Assembly: GCA_032716605.1 (NCBI GenBank)
Contig: CM064509.1
Span: forward strand, 40,148,924 to 40,212,923
Direction of reading: 5' to 3'
DNA: 64,000 nucleotides
Origin: Paralithodes platypus
Taxonomy: Eukaryota; Arthropoda; Malacostraca; Decapoda; Lithodidae
The translations under genes were made by a program, and so were the position numbers. Below, piece after piece: positions 43,073 through 54,432 of the stretch. The notes under the pieces are model-generated. The model did not search any database and was not told where the DNA came from. It worked only from the letters and a program-made list of their open reading frames with translations. Positions within the stretch are counted from its first letter, which is position 1; each line of letters starts with the position of its first letter.

Positions 43073-44143
43073 TCTTGATTCGGGAAGGAAGTTGTTTGAC
43101 ACAGTAATCAGGGAAGAGATAGAGAGCACATACGTCATCATGACTGCACGTTCACACATCCCCATACCCAAGTATGAGGAGGAAACTTTCGATGTTCGCA
43201 CGTACCTAGACATGGTCCACCCAGTACTAGACCTGGCGTACCAGACAGATTGAGAGAAGATCTCTGTCGTATTAATTCACCTAGGGAAGGCCGCACCCTT
43301 GGTGACCCGACAAATAACCCAAGAGTTAACTTGAGAAAACTTCCGGAAAATTGTGATAGACGCTGTAAAGCCATCACTTGGCCCTGTTGCAGCCATCAAC
43401 AAACTCAACGCAGCCACGTACGGAGGTAATCTGGACGTGACCCTGGGGGAGATGAGCGAGTTGGTGAAAACCGCTTACACCCTAGACACCTTGGAGCAGC
43501 GACAAAAACAAATGTTCTGCGTGCTCTTAAGAATCCTGCCAGCAAGTGTCGGGAAACATTTCGCCCTCCACGATCCCGTAGGGTACGTAATGGACCTCAT
43601 TACCATACGCAAGTTGCTGGAAAATCAGCCACAAATTTCTACGATTGGAGCCATAAAAAGAATCCCCACACACCCGCCGGGTACCAAAAGACCCGGACAA
43701 TCAAATCACCAGGGAAACAGACCGCAATACTCATCTCAAGGCCGCCCCCAACCCTCATCGTCAGGCCGCCCACAAGGCAATTGGCGAATCTAGCCTACCC
43801 GCCAACACACCGGTCGTCCTTACCAGAACTACCAACAACGGAACCGAGGCCCTCAACAAAACGGGCCGCCTCAGAACAACCGTGACAGCCCCATCGTTAT
43901 GATAAACCCATACGATTTCAAGGCCTGTACTTCCGCTTGCCCGATCCATAATATAAGGGATCAAGCTAAGAAGAGAATGTCGCTCAACAGGATCCTAGCA
44001 GCCGACGAACAATCCCAGGACATGGATACCGAGTATACGGATGAAGAACACTGTCCCCCAGAGATAATTGACCATATTCAAGCCATCGAAGACAACCCAG
44101 AAGAAGAGGACAACGAGGAGATGGAAGGCCCACCCCAGGTTTT
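43073..44143 (+). pseudogene. Gypsy gag remnant
   Basis: Open pieces at 43068-43253, 43353-43793 and 43899-44147 are separated by stops. The middle piece has an Arg/Gln/Pro-rich end (repeated GRPQPSSSGRPQ-like), and the last piece is acidic (EDNPEEEDNEEMEG). Position after the PBS, basic/Gln-rich composition and lack of enzymatic motifs point to gag. No CCHC knuckle is evident. The C-terminal end is cut by a TTAA MITE. Confidence 0.65.
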
Positions 44144-44147
44144 TTAA

Positions 44148-44625
44148 CCCTTAACTGGTGGCGTGCAACATATGTCGAGTGAAATAAATTTGGACTAAGT
44201 GGCGGTGCACGACAGCTGTCGAGCGCCATTTTCAGCACGTAATGTTGCTGAGAGAGAGCTGAGCGGTGGGACGAGCGTAGTAACCTTATGACCGCTCCCC
44301 ACGACCACCGTGGACATACTGAACTGTATTCTACTTTCCTCCCCCCTTTCTCACTCGCTACACAGGGAATTATGTAAGGAAATTACCGTATTTCAGGGTT
44401 TTTGCACTCGTGTTGCACGATCGTTGCAAGAGAACCAGTGGTCGTACAAGGATGGTTCGGGTGTCATTGGAAAGCTCTGTTTACGCCATTTCAGGGATAG
44501 ATACTTGTTTTACGCTCTGGGTCTTATTTAGGCATGAAAATGAGCACGGAGACAACCCTATTTAGGGTAAAAACCCCCCACTGTGTGGTACGGTCAAATA
44601 GACCGCCTAGCCCGCCAATAAGGTG
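44148..44625. mobile_element. TTAA-flanked MITE, ~478 bp, inside the Gypsy gag-protease junction
   Basis: TTAA at 44144-44147 and 44626-44629. The ends are CCCTTAACTGGTGGCG and, inverted, CACCTTATTGGCGGGC. It interrupts the retrotransposon coding region. Confidence 0.9.
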
Positions 44626-44629
44626 TTAA

Positions 44630-45118
44630 AGCCTCCCCCGCCCATTATGGCCTCGGCGGGGGAGTTTGTACCATGGAGTACTCCACCCATCTATCACCTA
44701 GCTAAGATAAAGGGCGTCGCTGTACGTCTTGTCATCGACACAGAGCCGCACGGTCTTGCCTGTTTAATTCTTTTTACAAACAGCATCACAAAAGATTTGG
44801 AGCACTGCACGCGTTCAAAAACAACTTCATCAGTGCCGGGGACACACCTTTAGCTATTCGAGGCGAGACCACGCCCCTGCCCGTCACGACCCCCAAGCGC
44901 GAGGCCAGCTGTCACCACCCCTTTGTAGTTTTCCACTCCACCTGCACCCTATATGACGGCTACATGGGATTAGACGTCCTAGAAAAATTGCAAGTTCAAC
45001 TAGATTGCGGGGACCGTTTAATTACATTTAAAACAAAGAAGAAAAGCCTCCACCCTCGAATCACAGAAATCTCCCCAAAATCCTCCCAAAAGATAAAGGG
45101 CAACATCCAACCTAAGCC
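44630..45118 (+). pseudogene. Gypsy protease remnant
   Basis: VRLVIDTEPHG stands where the retropepsin D-T/S-G active site is expected, so the Gly is lost. Downstream, in another frame, is MGLDVLEKLQVQLD, matching the conserved ILG.D-like C-terminal element. At least two frame breaks. The Jockey-like LINE follows immediately. Confidence 0.65.
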
Positions 45119-46310
45119 TTCGATAGAGTCTGGCATAAATCTTTAATTTCTAAACTACCCTCCTTCGGTTTCTATCCCTCCATCTGTGCCTTTGTCTCTA
45201 ATTTCCTTTCCGGCCGTTCCATAGCCGCGGTTGTGGACGGCCATTGTTCACTTCCTCACCCTATAAACTCCGGTGTTCCTCAGGGCTCTGTCCTATCTCC
45301 TATTCTCTTTCTAATTTTTATAAATGATCTTAACTGTACCTTAATTCCCATCCATTCATACGCAGACGACTCAACCTTACACTACTCCATTAGTTTTTCA
45401 GAACGCCCCAGCCAGCAATCCCTCAACGACAAACGTAATGAAGCCATAGAACTCTTAAATTCTGATCTAAATACTATTTCCAATTGGGGCAGAGAAAACC
45501 TTGTTAACTTTAATGCTTCCAAAACCCAATTTCTCCATCTATCTACCCGTCAGGATCTCCCAGCGGACTATCCCTTATTCTTCAACAATACAAAAATCAA
45601 CCCTTCATCTTCTCTCAATATTCTTGGTGTCTCTTTTTCTTCTGCTCTCATTTGGAAGGACCATATTACCAGTCTTGCTAAGGCAGCCTCCCAGAAGCTG
45701 GGTGTGCTCAACCGCCTTAGGGGGTTCTTTTCCCTGCACACAGCTTCTTGCTCTGTACAGGGGCATAGTGCGCCCTTGTATTGAGTATTGTTCACATGTG
45801 TGGGGAGGTTCCTCTCACACCGCTCTCCTAGACAAAGTTGAAAGGAAGGCCTTTCGTATCATTAACTCCCGTCCACTCACCAACTCTCTGCAATCTCTCT
45901 CTCTCCGCCGCAATGTTGCATCTCTCTCGCTATTCTATCGCTACTATAATAATCAGTGTTCCTCAGAGCTATCCCAGTGCATACCACCTCCTTTACGTAG
46001 GGCACGTGGTACCCGTCTTGCAACTCAATCCCACCCCTACTCTGTGCAACTCTCCAACCCAAGAGTGAAACGTTACTCTCAAACTTTCTTCTACTCAACA
46101 GCTGAGCTCTGGAACTCTCTCCCAGAATCAGTCTTTCCCTCTTCCTATGACTTAAATTGCTTCAAACTCCGTGTGTCCAGGCATTTTGGCTCGAACGTCC
46201 CTTGATTTTGGCCCTGTCACTCTTTCAACTATGGGGGAGGCACTCGCTATAGGCAGTTATGCCTTTTGCCTCCCTCAATCACATAGAAAAAAAAAAAAAA
46301 AAAAAAAAAA
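45119..46310 (+). mobile_element. 5'-truncated LINE with poly(A) tail inside the Gypsy element
   Basis: Starts FDRVWHKSLISKLPSFGF-like within the RT. It contains SGVPQGSVLSPILFLIFIND and the palm YADDSTLH, then a frameshift near 45770 and the C-terminal WGGSSHTALLDKVERKAFRI and LWNSLPESVFPSSYD. An A tract at about 46287-46310 marks the 3' end, and Gypsy coding resumes at 46311. AAGCC may be a short target duplication. Probably Jockey-superfamily; the clade is uncertain. Unrelated to families L, R1 and R2. Confidence 0.88.
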
Positions 46311-46730
46311 GCCCACTTCAAAGCCTACTCATCCGCCACCACCTATCCCACCAACGGCCTCTACCACCGTGATGATCCCTGCTATGACATCTCAAAAAGT
46401 GGTAATTCCAGCTCAACACCAACAATGGGTGCCAATACACCAACCCATAAACTCCACCATGATATTCTCACCAAACCAGACTCGCCTCCAAGCAGGGAGA
46501 TGCCGGATACAACCTGCTCTCGTCCCCCCCACCAGGGGCGCCACCATGATTGCAAATATTTCCGATGAACCCCTCACCCTACCCAAGGGCCTTGTCATTG
46601 GAGATTTAGAGACCTTCAAAGATTACGAACCTACGAGTTACCAACCAACCTACGAGTTCCACACCAAGTTTGCCCCTTGTCCTGCCCACGATGCCACCTC
46701 ACCTGACAAAGCTTCAACGTAAACAACTCT
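46311..46730 (+). pseudogene. Gypsy linker between protease and reverse transcriptase
   Basis: Open Pro/Thr-rich frame with IPAQHQQWVPIH and ATMIANISDEPLTLPKGLVI, the barrel-like segment that precedes RT in Gypsy polyproteins. Ends at a stop near 46720. Confidence 0.6.
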
Positions 46731-48293
46731 CCTCCCTCCTCTGAGAATTCACAGACGTATTTGCCCAATCTGATTTAGAAATTGGGCAAACTAAAGTGGT
46801 AGAACACAGTATTCATACCGAAGGACCTCCCCTCCGCCAACCTTCACGACGAAAGAACCCTCTACAACGTCAGGAAGAAGAGAGACAGGTACAAGAAATG
46901 TTGGACGCCAGTATAGCCACGCCCTCTGTCAGTCCCTGGTCCTCCTGTCGTCCTAATATGAAAAAAGGACGGATCCACAAGATGCTGTGTGGATTACAGA
47001 CGCCTGAACGATGCCACCATCAAAGACGCCACGCCCTTGCCTAGAATCGATGACTCTCTCGATTCCCTGCCTGGATCGAAATGGTTCACTACTCTAGACC
47101 TCCAGGCAGGGTACTGGCAGGTACCCATCAAGACCAGCCACCAACAAAAGACTGCATTTTCCACCAGTGGCGGAAACCTGTACAAATTCAATGTACTTCC
47201 ATTCGGTCTCTGCAATGGTCCAGCCACTTTCTCACGCCTGATGGAATCAGTCCTCAAGGGCCTCACCTGGGAAACATGCCTAGCCTACTTGGACGACGTC
47301 ATAGTCTATGGTAAGACCTGGGAAGAACACCTTCAGCGCCTTCGTCGGGTGTTGCTCAGAATACGAGGAGCAGGTCTCAAACTCAAACCATCTAAATGCT
47401 CAGTAGCTAGGACATCAGTGGATTTCTTAGGCCATGTGATCTCAGCCGAAGGCATCTCCCCTGACCCAAAGAAGCTATCTGCAATTCAAGCACAAACTCC
47501 TCCGACCACCGTCAAGGGCGTTCGCTCCTTCTTGGGTTTAGCCACCTACTACAGGAGATTTGTCAACGGGTTTGCTGAAATCGCACGCCCACTACACGAA
47601 TTAACCAAGAAAGAAGAACCGTTCGTGTGGACCAAAGAAAGAGACACCTCCTTCAACACCTTAAAGACTCACCTGGTGCAAGCCCCAGCCGTGGCCTTTC
47701 CAGACTACAGGCAGCCATTCTGCCTATATACGGACGTATCCTTGTATGCAATAGGCGCAGTGCTAGCCCAAATGCAAGACGGCAGAGAACACGTCATCGC
47801 TTACGCCAGCTCCACCCTCAACCCAGCTCAATGTAATTATGCAGCCACCAAAAGAGAGTGCCTGGGTGTGATCTGGGCATTAAATCACTTCCGCTCCTTT
47901 TTGATCGGCACTACAGTCGACATAATCACGGAACACCAATCTCTACAATGGCTCAGGAAATCAGAAACCAACTCTGCCCTACTTGTCCGCTGGCGAGAAA
48001 CCTTAGAAGAATTTGATTTCGAAATCCATTATCGCCCCGGGAAGTTACACACAAATGCAGACGCTCTGTCACGTTTACCTGTCAACACTGTGAACGTCGC
48101 CCAAAGCTGCTGTGCAAATGGCACAAGTAACCCTCACCAACAAATTAACCAAGTTACTCCTACCATAGTAACCCCTCCAACCTTACGTTCGCCCCAGCTG
48201 ATTCATTCATCAACAGAGGGAAATCAGCTCTCCCTATTACATTCCTGGCTCAACAAGAAAAAACCCAAGTGGATTCCTAGAGAGATTTTCTAA
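46731..48293 (+). pseudogene. Gypsy reverse transcriptase and RNase H
   Basis: HSIHTEGPPLRQPSRR near 46805, a frameshift at about 46940-46990, then 434 open residues. RT blocks: WFTTLDLQAGYWQVPI, FNVLPFGLCNGPATF and YLDD (47286-47297). RNase H: LYTDVSLYAIGAVLAQ, KRECLGVIWAL and the end LHTNADALSRLP. In RNase H a TEHQ replaces the usual TDHQ. An in-frame TAA at 48291-48293 separates it from integrase. Ty3/Gypsy type. Confidence 0.93.
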
Positions 48294-49061
48294 AACTTGC
48301 AGCGCGTCTGTGATCAGCTGTACACCGAGTCTGGTCACATTGCAGTGGACCCCCAAACGGCCCAAGAAATTTTGTTAATAATCCACGAAGGAAATGGGAT
48401 ACATCTTGGACAAGCAAAGATGCTCAAAATCTTTCAACAGATTTATTGGACCACAGGCCCCACCGCACTGACAAAGAAAATCACAGAAGCATGTAAACCC
48501 TGTAACCTAGGTAAAGACCGAACCAGGACACCCGGGCCTGCAGGTAAACTTGCCGCTGCTAAACCCTGGCAAACTCTGTCCCTGGACGTGATGGGTCCCT
48601 TCCCTTCAGTAAATGGAAAAAGATTTGTCGTCACTTTCGTCGACGTATATTCCAAGTTCATCATAGCCTGCCCTGTCAAAGATCATAGCGCACTTTCCGT
48701 GGCAGAAGTCTTAACCACTGAAATATTGGCAGTCTTTGGTCTGCCAGAAACCATTCTCTCCGACAACGCACCAGAATTTACCAGTAAAGTGTGGAAAAGT
48801 TTTTCTCAGCTATGCGGCATCAAGGTGTCCCATTCTTTCCCCTACTGGCCTCAAGGAAATTCCATCTGTGAGAGAAGCCACAAGACAATCAACAACCAGC
48901 TAAGAACCAGACTCCTCGCCCTCCAAACTCAAGACTGGCCAGCTCAAATGAAAATGATCCAGTGGGGTATGAATTCCTGTCCTCGAGAAGATGGCATCAC
49001 GCCCCACGAAAGGATTTATGGTGTGGCCCCCCTACTCCTACCTTTCAGGACGCTAGGCTAA
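48294..49061 (+). pseudogene. Gypsy integrase
   Basis: Same frame as RT-RNase H after one stop codon. The zinc-binding part has H..GIHLGQAKM and CKPCNLGK. The catalytic core has LDVMGPFP (first D), LSDNAPEFTS (second D) and SICERSHKTI (E). Ends at a stop at 49059-49061. The C-terminal part follows in another frame at 49078 (PYAIDDQVMVAKLP, GPYKIIKVPNPYQI), a GPY/F-type module. Confidence 0.92.
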
Positions 49062-50762
49062 ACCTTCAACCCCTACTTTGGACATCGACCATTTGCAACA
49101 CCTCAAGAACGTCCTCAACACTGCACAAGTAAGCCAAGATACCGCCAAGGACGTCTCCTCACCTCAAAACCCCTATGCCATCGACGATCAAGTGATGGTT
49201 GCCAAGTTACCAGTGATCAACAAACTAGGACCTAGATATGTGGGCCCCTATAAGATCATCAAAGTGCCAAATCCGTATCAAATCATCATTAATTATCATG
49301 GAGTGACTAGGATATACCGAAACCGTTTTGTGAGGATTTATCGCCCCCTAATTAAGGATGAAGAAAACTCCTCCTGGACCAACCAGCCCCCTACCCCGAT
49401 ACAATCGACGAAGCCCTCATCACGCCCCACTGATAGTGTGTTCCCAACAAATAGTTATTCCCCACCTGTACCTCCTCCAACCCATTCTTATTCACGCCCA
49501 CCCCCACCCTCACCTCCCCCATCCTGCATTCTACAGTCCCCCCCCCCAATTCCTCCCCAGCCATCGACCACAGTTATGGCCTATCCCCCCTCCCATAACA
49601 CCCCCCAAACTCAACCCTCACCCTCACCAGACAAACCCCGAGCCGTGCCCACCCCACCTCGTCCAAGACACCCCCTGCATTCGAGACTTCCGGCCAAACT
49701 CCCCCGTCATAGTAGGCCTAAAACCTCGTCTACCACATGATCCACATCCGCATATCATCACAAGCCTTCTAGTAGTATATATTCTAACGAATATTCTTCA
49801 ACATCAAGTTCATCTTCAAATTCCCCCCCCCCCCCCCCCCCCCCCCGTCATCTTCCTCATATACGTCAACTAGTAAACAAATACCCCACTCTGCCTCTTG
49901 CCCCAAAAGCCATATTTCAAAACCCCTCACAAACCCCTCCACCTCACACACCCCATTATCCCCTCCCGGACAACTGGCCCCACCCAGTAAACCATACCCC
50001 TCAAGTACCAAGCCTAGACCTCTGTATTTACTGATCACTAACCCTAAGAAGGCCAACCCCTGAACCCCAAACCCCAAACCCCAGAGGATCTCCAACTACC
50101 CCCCACCAGTATCACCAACGACGTCGTCCTCAACCTCATCAACCCCAGTGCTAACAACTACCACAACCAGATCAGGCCGTCTGTCAAAACCCCCGGCTAG
50201 TTTTTCTTCAATTCGTCACCAACCTCACAACCCCACTCAGGGTCTTAAAGGACCCACCCCCTCAACCTCACGCACTTAGTCGGAGAAATAAGAATAACAT
50301 ATGTTACTGAAGAAAATCTAATGCCAGCACCCACGAATTCGAACACCCCTATTTCCGTTTGGTGGTCAACTGTTATATTACCCTCGCCAGCTGACCGAGG
50401 AAGGAAACCACAGTCCTCTCTAACCCTCACTTCCCCTATGCCCTCGACAGTGTCAACACGAAACTTCACCACCTCTGTAAGAAAAAACATGACGACTTCT
50501 GAGAAATCAAGCCAAACCAAGCCTGCCACAACCCCTCTACATGACAAGTTCATCACGAAAGTTTTGTGGATTCAAGCCAATGACCAAGTAACAAGGATGC
50601 AGTGGCCTGACTTACTCAACAATGCACTGGCCAACTATCAACGTGAATCCTACCTGAAAATATTTACTGTAATGGATAGACCAGCTGACAACAGGTCATC
50701 AATTTGGTGGAAACATCTAACTGACTGCACACATTTTGCAGTCACGAGGTCGTGACTTTCAC
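49062..50762 (+). pseudogene. Gypsy integrase C-terminus and proline-rich 3' internal region
   Basis: 49078-49740 encodes the GPY-type module and then a long Pro/Ser/Thr-rich tail. 49740-50300 is C-rich with a C tract at 49827-49847. 50321-50755 is another open frame (QANDQVTRMQWPDLLNNALA) of unknown role. No envelope-like signal peptide or membrane segment was seen. Confidence 0.6.
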
Positions 50763-50776
50763 GAGGAAGAAGGTAG
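50763..50776 (+). other. Polypurine tract
   Basis: GAGGAAGAAGGTAG (one T) lies directly against the TG of the 3' LTR, the expected plus-strand primer site. Confidence 0.7.
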
Positions 50777-50864
50777 TGAAATAACAGAGAAACAGTTACC
50801 CAAGCATTCACCACCACCAAGCCGTTTTCCCTCTCATCCTACCACACCTCACCACAGTGGAAGA

Positions 50865-51530
50865 ATGAGAAACAGTGGCAGAGTAGAGGAAAGAACCAGG
50901 AACGAAAGGACCCGCGGACATCACCAGGTGACGCATCGGAGGCAGGGTTCCCTTCCACACCGCCAGGGGAGAAACAACTCATCTCCCTGTACCAACAATG
51001 ATATACCCTACAAATCCGGAACACGAATTGCCACCATCAATATGACACGTCCTCCAACACCAGAAGGGAACTTAATCATCACCATCAACAATTCCAAAGT
51101 CCAGGGAAATAACAGCAAGAAACGTAAAAGGCAGGACCCCCAACTCATCAAGGACACAACAGCCAGCCCAGACAAACGTGCTCGGGCTGTTAGGCTACCA
51201 AAGAGAGGGACTGTCCCTCCAACACCAGGAAAGGACATAATCGTCAACCAGGACAATGCCAAAGCACCAAGAAAAGAGAGAAGTGAGATAGACAGGCGAC
51301 AACAAGAATGGCACCACCAACACCGTATCTACCCCCGCCCTTGTTACCCGCCCCCGCATCCGCTCTGGGACAAAAGAAACAAGAGAGTAGGGTCTAGACA
51401 GTTCCGCCCCACTCCAAGCCTCAAGGAACTAACCGCCCTACAACATCCTACCCCTAGGCGCCTTTCTGATGCTCAACCACATCACCCCCGAGGCCCTGAG
51501 AAACGGTATGACTATGACGGAAGATTTTAG
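50865..51530 (+). CDS. Unrecognised basic ORF inside the 3' LTR
   Basis: 221 residues from the first ATG inside the LTR to TAG; the frame is also open upstream to 50736. Strongly basic and hydrophilic, no membrane segment. It has KKRKRQDP and DKRARAV basic clusters. Two diverged repeats are PPTPEGNLIITINNSKV and PPTPGKDIIVNQDNAKA. The end HHPRGPEKRYDYDGRF is the same in both LTRs. It could be an accessory protein, a relic of gag carried into the LTR, or chance in C/A-rich sequence. No homolog recalled. Confidence 0.45.
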   Translation: MRNSGRVEERTRNERTRGHHQVTHRRQGSLPHRQGRNNSSPCTNNDIPYKSGTRIATINMTRPPTPEGNLIITINNSKVQGNNSKKRKRQDPQLIKDTTASPDKRARAVRLPKRGTVPPTPGKDIIVNQDNAKAPRKERSEIDRRQQEWHHQHRIYPRPCYPPPHPLWDKRNKRVGSRQFRPTPSLKELTALQHPTPRRLSDAQPHHPRGPEKRYDYDGRF

Positions 51531-51762
51531 GATCGATATCTCAATCTAGAGCTGTTCTTGACACCCTGGGTAAAAGGACAGATTCGAAAGTTGAAGGCAC
51601 AGTTGAAGAGTTGTTCAGTTGATCGCAAGGCATAGACACACTTACGAGACTGTAGTCACCCACGGATACTAATTATTTTGAGTGGGTATCAACAAGCTGG
51701 TTTATTAGAGCCTTCTGGGTGAAGTAATCTAATATTCTCGGCCTACCTCAACCCCGGTGCTA

Positions 51763-51953
51763 ATGGCGGATCCAGCTCAGGCTTAAGGGGGGGCTGATAT
51801 ACATGAGGGGCGCCATAATTCACACAATATTCTTTATATGTATTGTATTTAAGATAAAATGCAGTATATATCAGATGTAAGGGCGCAATTTTGGTCACTA
51901 AGGGGGGGGCGGCCGCGCCCTCCGGGCCCCCCCCCCCCCTGGATCTGCCACTG
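51763..51953. mobile_element. hAT-like MITE in the 3' LTR, ~191 bp
   Basis: GGTGCTA at 51756-51762 and 51954-51960 is a 7-8 bp target duplication (GGTGCTA occurs once in the 5' LTR). Ends ATGGCGGATCCAG and, inverted, CAGTGGCAGATCCAG; the left end has lost its outermost bases. G/C-rich subterminal runs. TIR type and duplication length fit hAT. Confidence 0.92.
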
Positions 51954-52785
51954 GGTGCTATTGTGGATATAAGCAGACAGTCAGGTACTAGCAAGCTTTA
52001 TCCGGGATAGACCAAACCAGAAGTAATTCATCAAAGTATTTATAAAGACCGGAGTTGTCAGGAGTTACTCCTGCGTTCGCTCGATTCTATTGTTGCCACG
52101 GCTTGGGCTAGGTAACCTAGTATTTAAAGTTTGAAACCCAAGTACTCGACTTAAACTGTGGGAACCCAGTCACGTCAGGACAACCCCACGGCCAGCGGAT
52201 CTACCCAAGATTGGATTACTAATTCTACACACATTGGATTAATTATTCTACACATCGAAAGTGAAGTTATTATACCGTAAATGTTATAGAAGATCGAATT
52301 GTGAAAAGAGAATATACTTGGCATATTATCAGAGAGAAAGTTACCAAGATCAAAAGTGAAAGTAATTAGAAATATATCTACTGCTTATATGATAAAAAAG
52401 TATTCTGGAAACATCGGATATTGCGCACGTATAGAAAAAGCGAGAGAAAGGAAGCTCTAGTGAAACCCAAAGAAATCAGGGAAGTACCGATAATAATTCT
52501 GTTAAAATTAATAACAAATCAATTCAAGTTAACTTATGCATAAGCATCACAGTGATTTAACATCAGAAAAATAATTACGTTCAGCTTCCAAATCCAGAAC
52601 AACTCTACGCAGGTAAATACCAAAAGTTCACAAATATAATTACTACGTAATCTTTCTAAGCACAAGTGTAAATCCTCGATTGAAAGGAGTGCTATTATTA
52701 TCTCTGAAATAAATCCAGGACAAGTGTAATCTTTCAGTTTGAAAGCGGTCCCTAACAAACACCTCCTTGTCCTCCACGCCCCCCC

Positions 52786-52820
<35 letters not shown>

Positions 52821-52859
52821 CCCCATGTAAGGGCGGGTGGGAAAAAAATAAAAATAATA

Positions 52860-54432
52860 ATGTCTAACAGAGACACCTGTACAAGGTGTAACATGAATAT
52901 ACACGTGGATAAAGGCACAGCATGTCAGATATGCAAGCAACCATACCACTGGGTTTGCATAGGACTGACACCAATAAATGAGGCGTATAATACAAGAGGG
53001 AAGAACCTCCATTTCTGCTATATTTGTTTCGATATCACATGGCAAGTCATACAGACTGTAGAAAATACAGAAGTACAAGATAGACTGAAATATAGCCAAG
53101 ACATAGCTACTTTTCACAGAAACTGGGGAACTATTGGGGCCTCAGGGCCCATACTAATATCACAACCCACACATGCACACCTTCCCATGAAAATGCCCGC
53201 ATTGCCTCCTGCACATCAACACACATCGCCTGCCGAACAACAACCTTTCGCACCCTACAAATCCACAAACCCTGCCGCACATCTTCCCACACCTCCCCAG
53301 ACCCAGAAAACACCCACATTAATCCCATCTATGGCCATTGACCACCCTACTGCTGTTGATCAAATACATTTGCAGGATGAACGTAGGATGCAACAAGCCC
53401 CCATATCAGGCTCCCCTTCCACATCGCCTCCCCCCTCACCACTGCCACCTGCCCACCTACAACCGACCCGTAACTCCACCCCCCTGCAGGCCTCACCCAC
53501 CCATACACCAAGCCCACTATCACCCACAACCACACTTAGCTCACCACATAACCCCTTGCAGCCCCAGCCACACCTACTGGGGTTGTTGTTGTTGTTGTTC
53601 CCCAAGCTGCCTGGCCGAACAGCCCCAAGGCCCCGAGTAAGGTCAAGGCCATAAACGAGCGACCCCACAGAACCCTCCCTGCCGACCACAATAAAGCCTG
53701 GGTGACCGAAGCCACTCCATGGCGGGGGGCTGAGAGGGTGCGTAAACGCCCGGGAAACCAAAGCCCCACCCAGGGCCCTGTGCCCCTCAGCAATTATGAA
53801 GAGAAAGTTGAGGGGCAAAGGAATAATGTGACGCTTTAGCTTCCAATCTTGGTAGATTGGGAGGTCAATCCACGGAAGAGACGCCGTCACTCGAGATCTA
53901 GAAAATATATAAGTAAAAGGAACAGTCAGAGTAAGCTATGGGTATGGCAGAGATCGCTCAGGTCTCACTCTGATAGACCAGCCCATCACCACTGGGGTTG
54001 TTTACACCGGTGTGCAGATATTATCTGGAAAGAAGGTGCTACTTTGGTCAAAAGGGCGAATATAATGGGAATTCATGTAGATTTGCTCATCCCAAAATTT
54101 GCAACAACATAACCAGACATGGAAAATGTAGATTTGGTGAAACCTGCAAATACCACCACCCATCCCTTTGCAAGACATCACTTGAGAACAAGACCTGCTA
54201 CAATATGAAATGCCCAGCTTTTCATATTAAAGGGACTTGGAGATATGCTAGACCTAACACGAATGGTAGCCCAAAAAACTCTCTAGCTATGCGAGGACGA
54301 GACAGAGGAAAAAGGCAAGGAGGGAAAAGGCAGATGAAGATGAAGAGACTGAGGGAGATGGAAGAGCATATAGAACACCTCGAGCACCTCCTGGCCTCCC
54401 AAGAGTGGCCAATATATCCCGAAGACTATTAG
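52860..54432 (+). CDS. CR1-like LINE ORF1: PHD-like finger plus three CCCH zinc fingers (split by insertion)
   Basis: Starts at ATG 52860. Residues ~6-60 hold CTRC, CQIC, HWVC and CYIC pairs in PHD-like spacing. A Pro/Thr/Ser/His-rich region follows to 53578. The l-min insertion (53588-53990, with duplicated ACTGGGGTTGTT) then interrupts. After it, 53998-54432 carries three C-x7/8-C-x5-C-x3-H fingers: CRYYLERRC..CRFAH, CNNITRHGKCRFGETCKYHH and CKTSLENKTCYNMKCPAFH. A basic and then coiled-coil-like acidic end follows (KMKRLREMEEHIEHLEHLL). The insertion plus duplicated target is 415 bases; removing it keeps one frame, so ORF1 was ~385 residues. CCCH fingers suggest RNA binding. Confidence 0.85.
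53588..53990 (-). mobile_element. Short LINE-L-derived element (l-min), full length, 12-bp target duplication
   Basis: ACTGGGGTTGTT at 53576-53587 and 53991-54002. Minus orientation: GTT tail, shared 3' end, LINE-like 5' half, ending at CCCATCACC. It disrupts the CR1-like ORF1, so it is younger than that LINE, which is younger than the Gypsy element. Confidence 0.93.

Noticed and set aside
49062..50762. Envelope gene after integrase
   Set aside because: No signal peptide, membrane segment or cysteine pattern; the region is proline-rich low complexity.
52752..53117. Minus-strand frame with hydrophobic stretches over the CT repeat
   Set aside because: It is the shadow of the CR1-like ORF1, whose Cys/His pattern is on the + strand.
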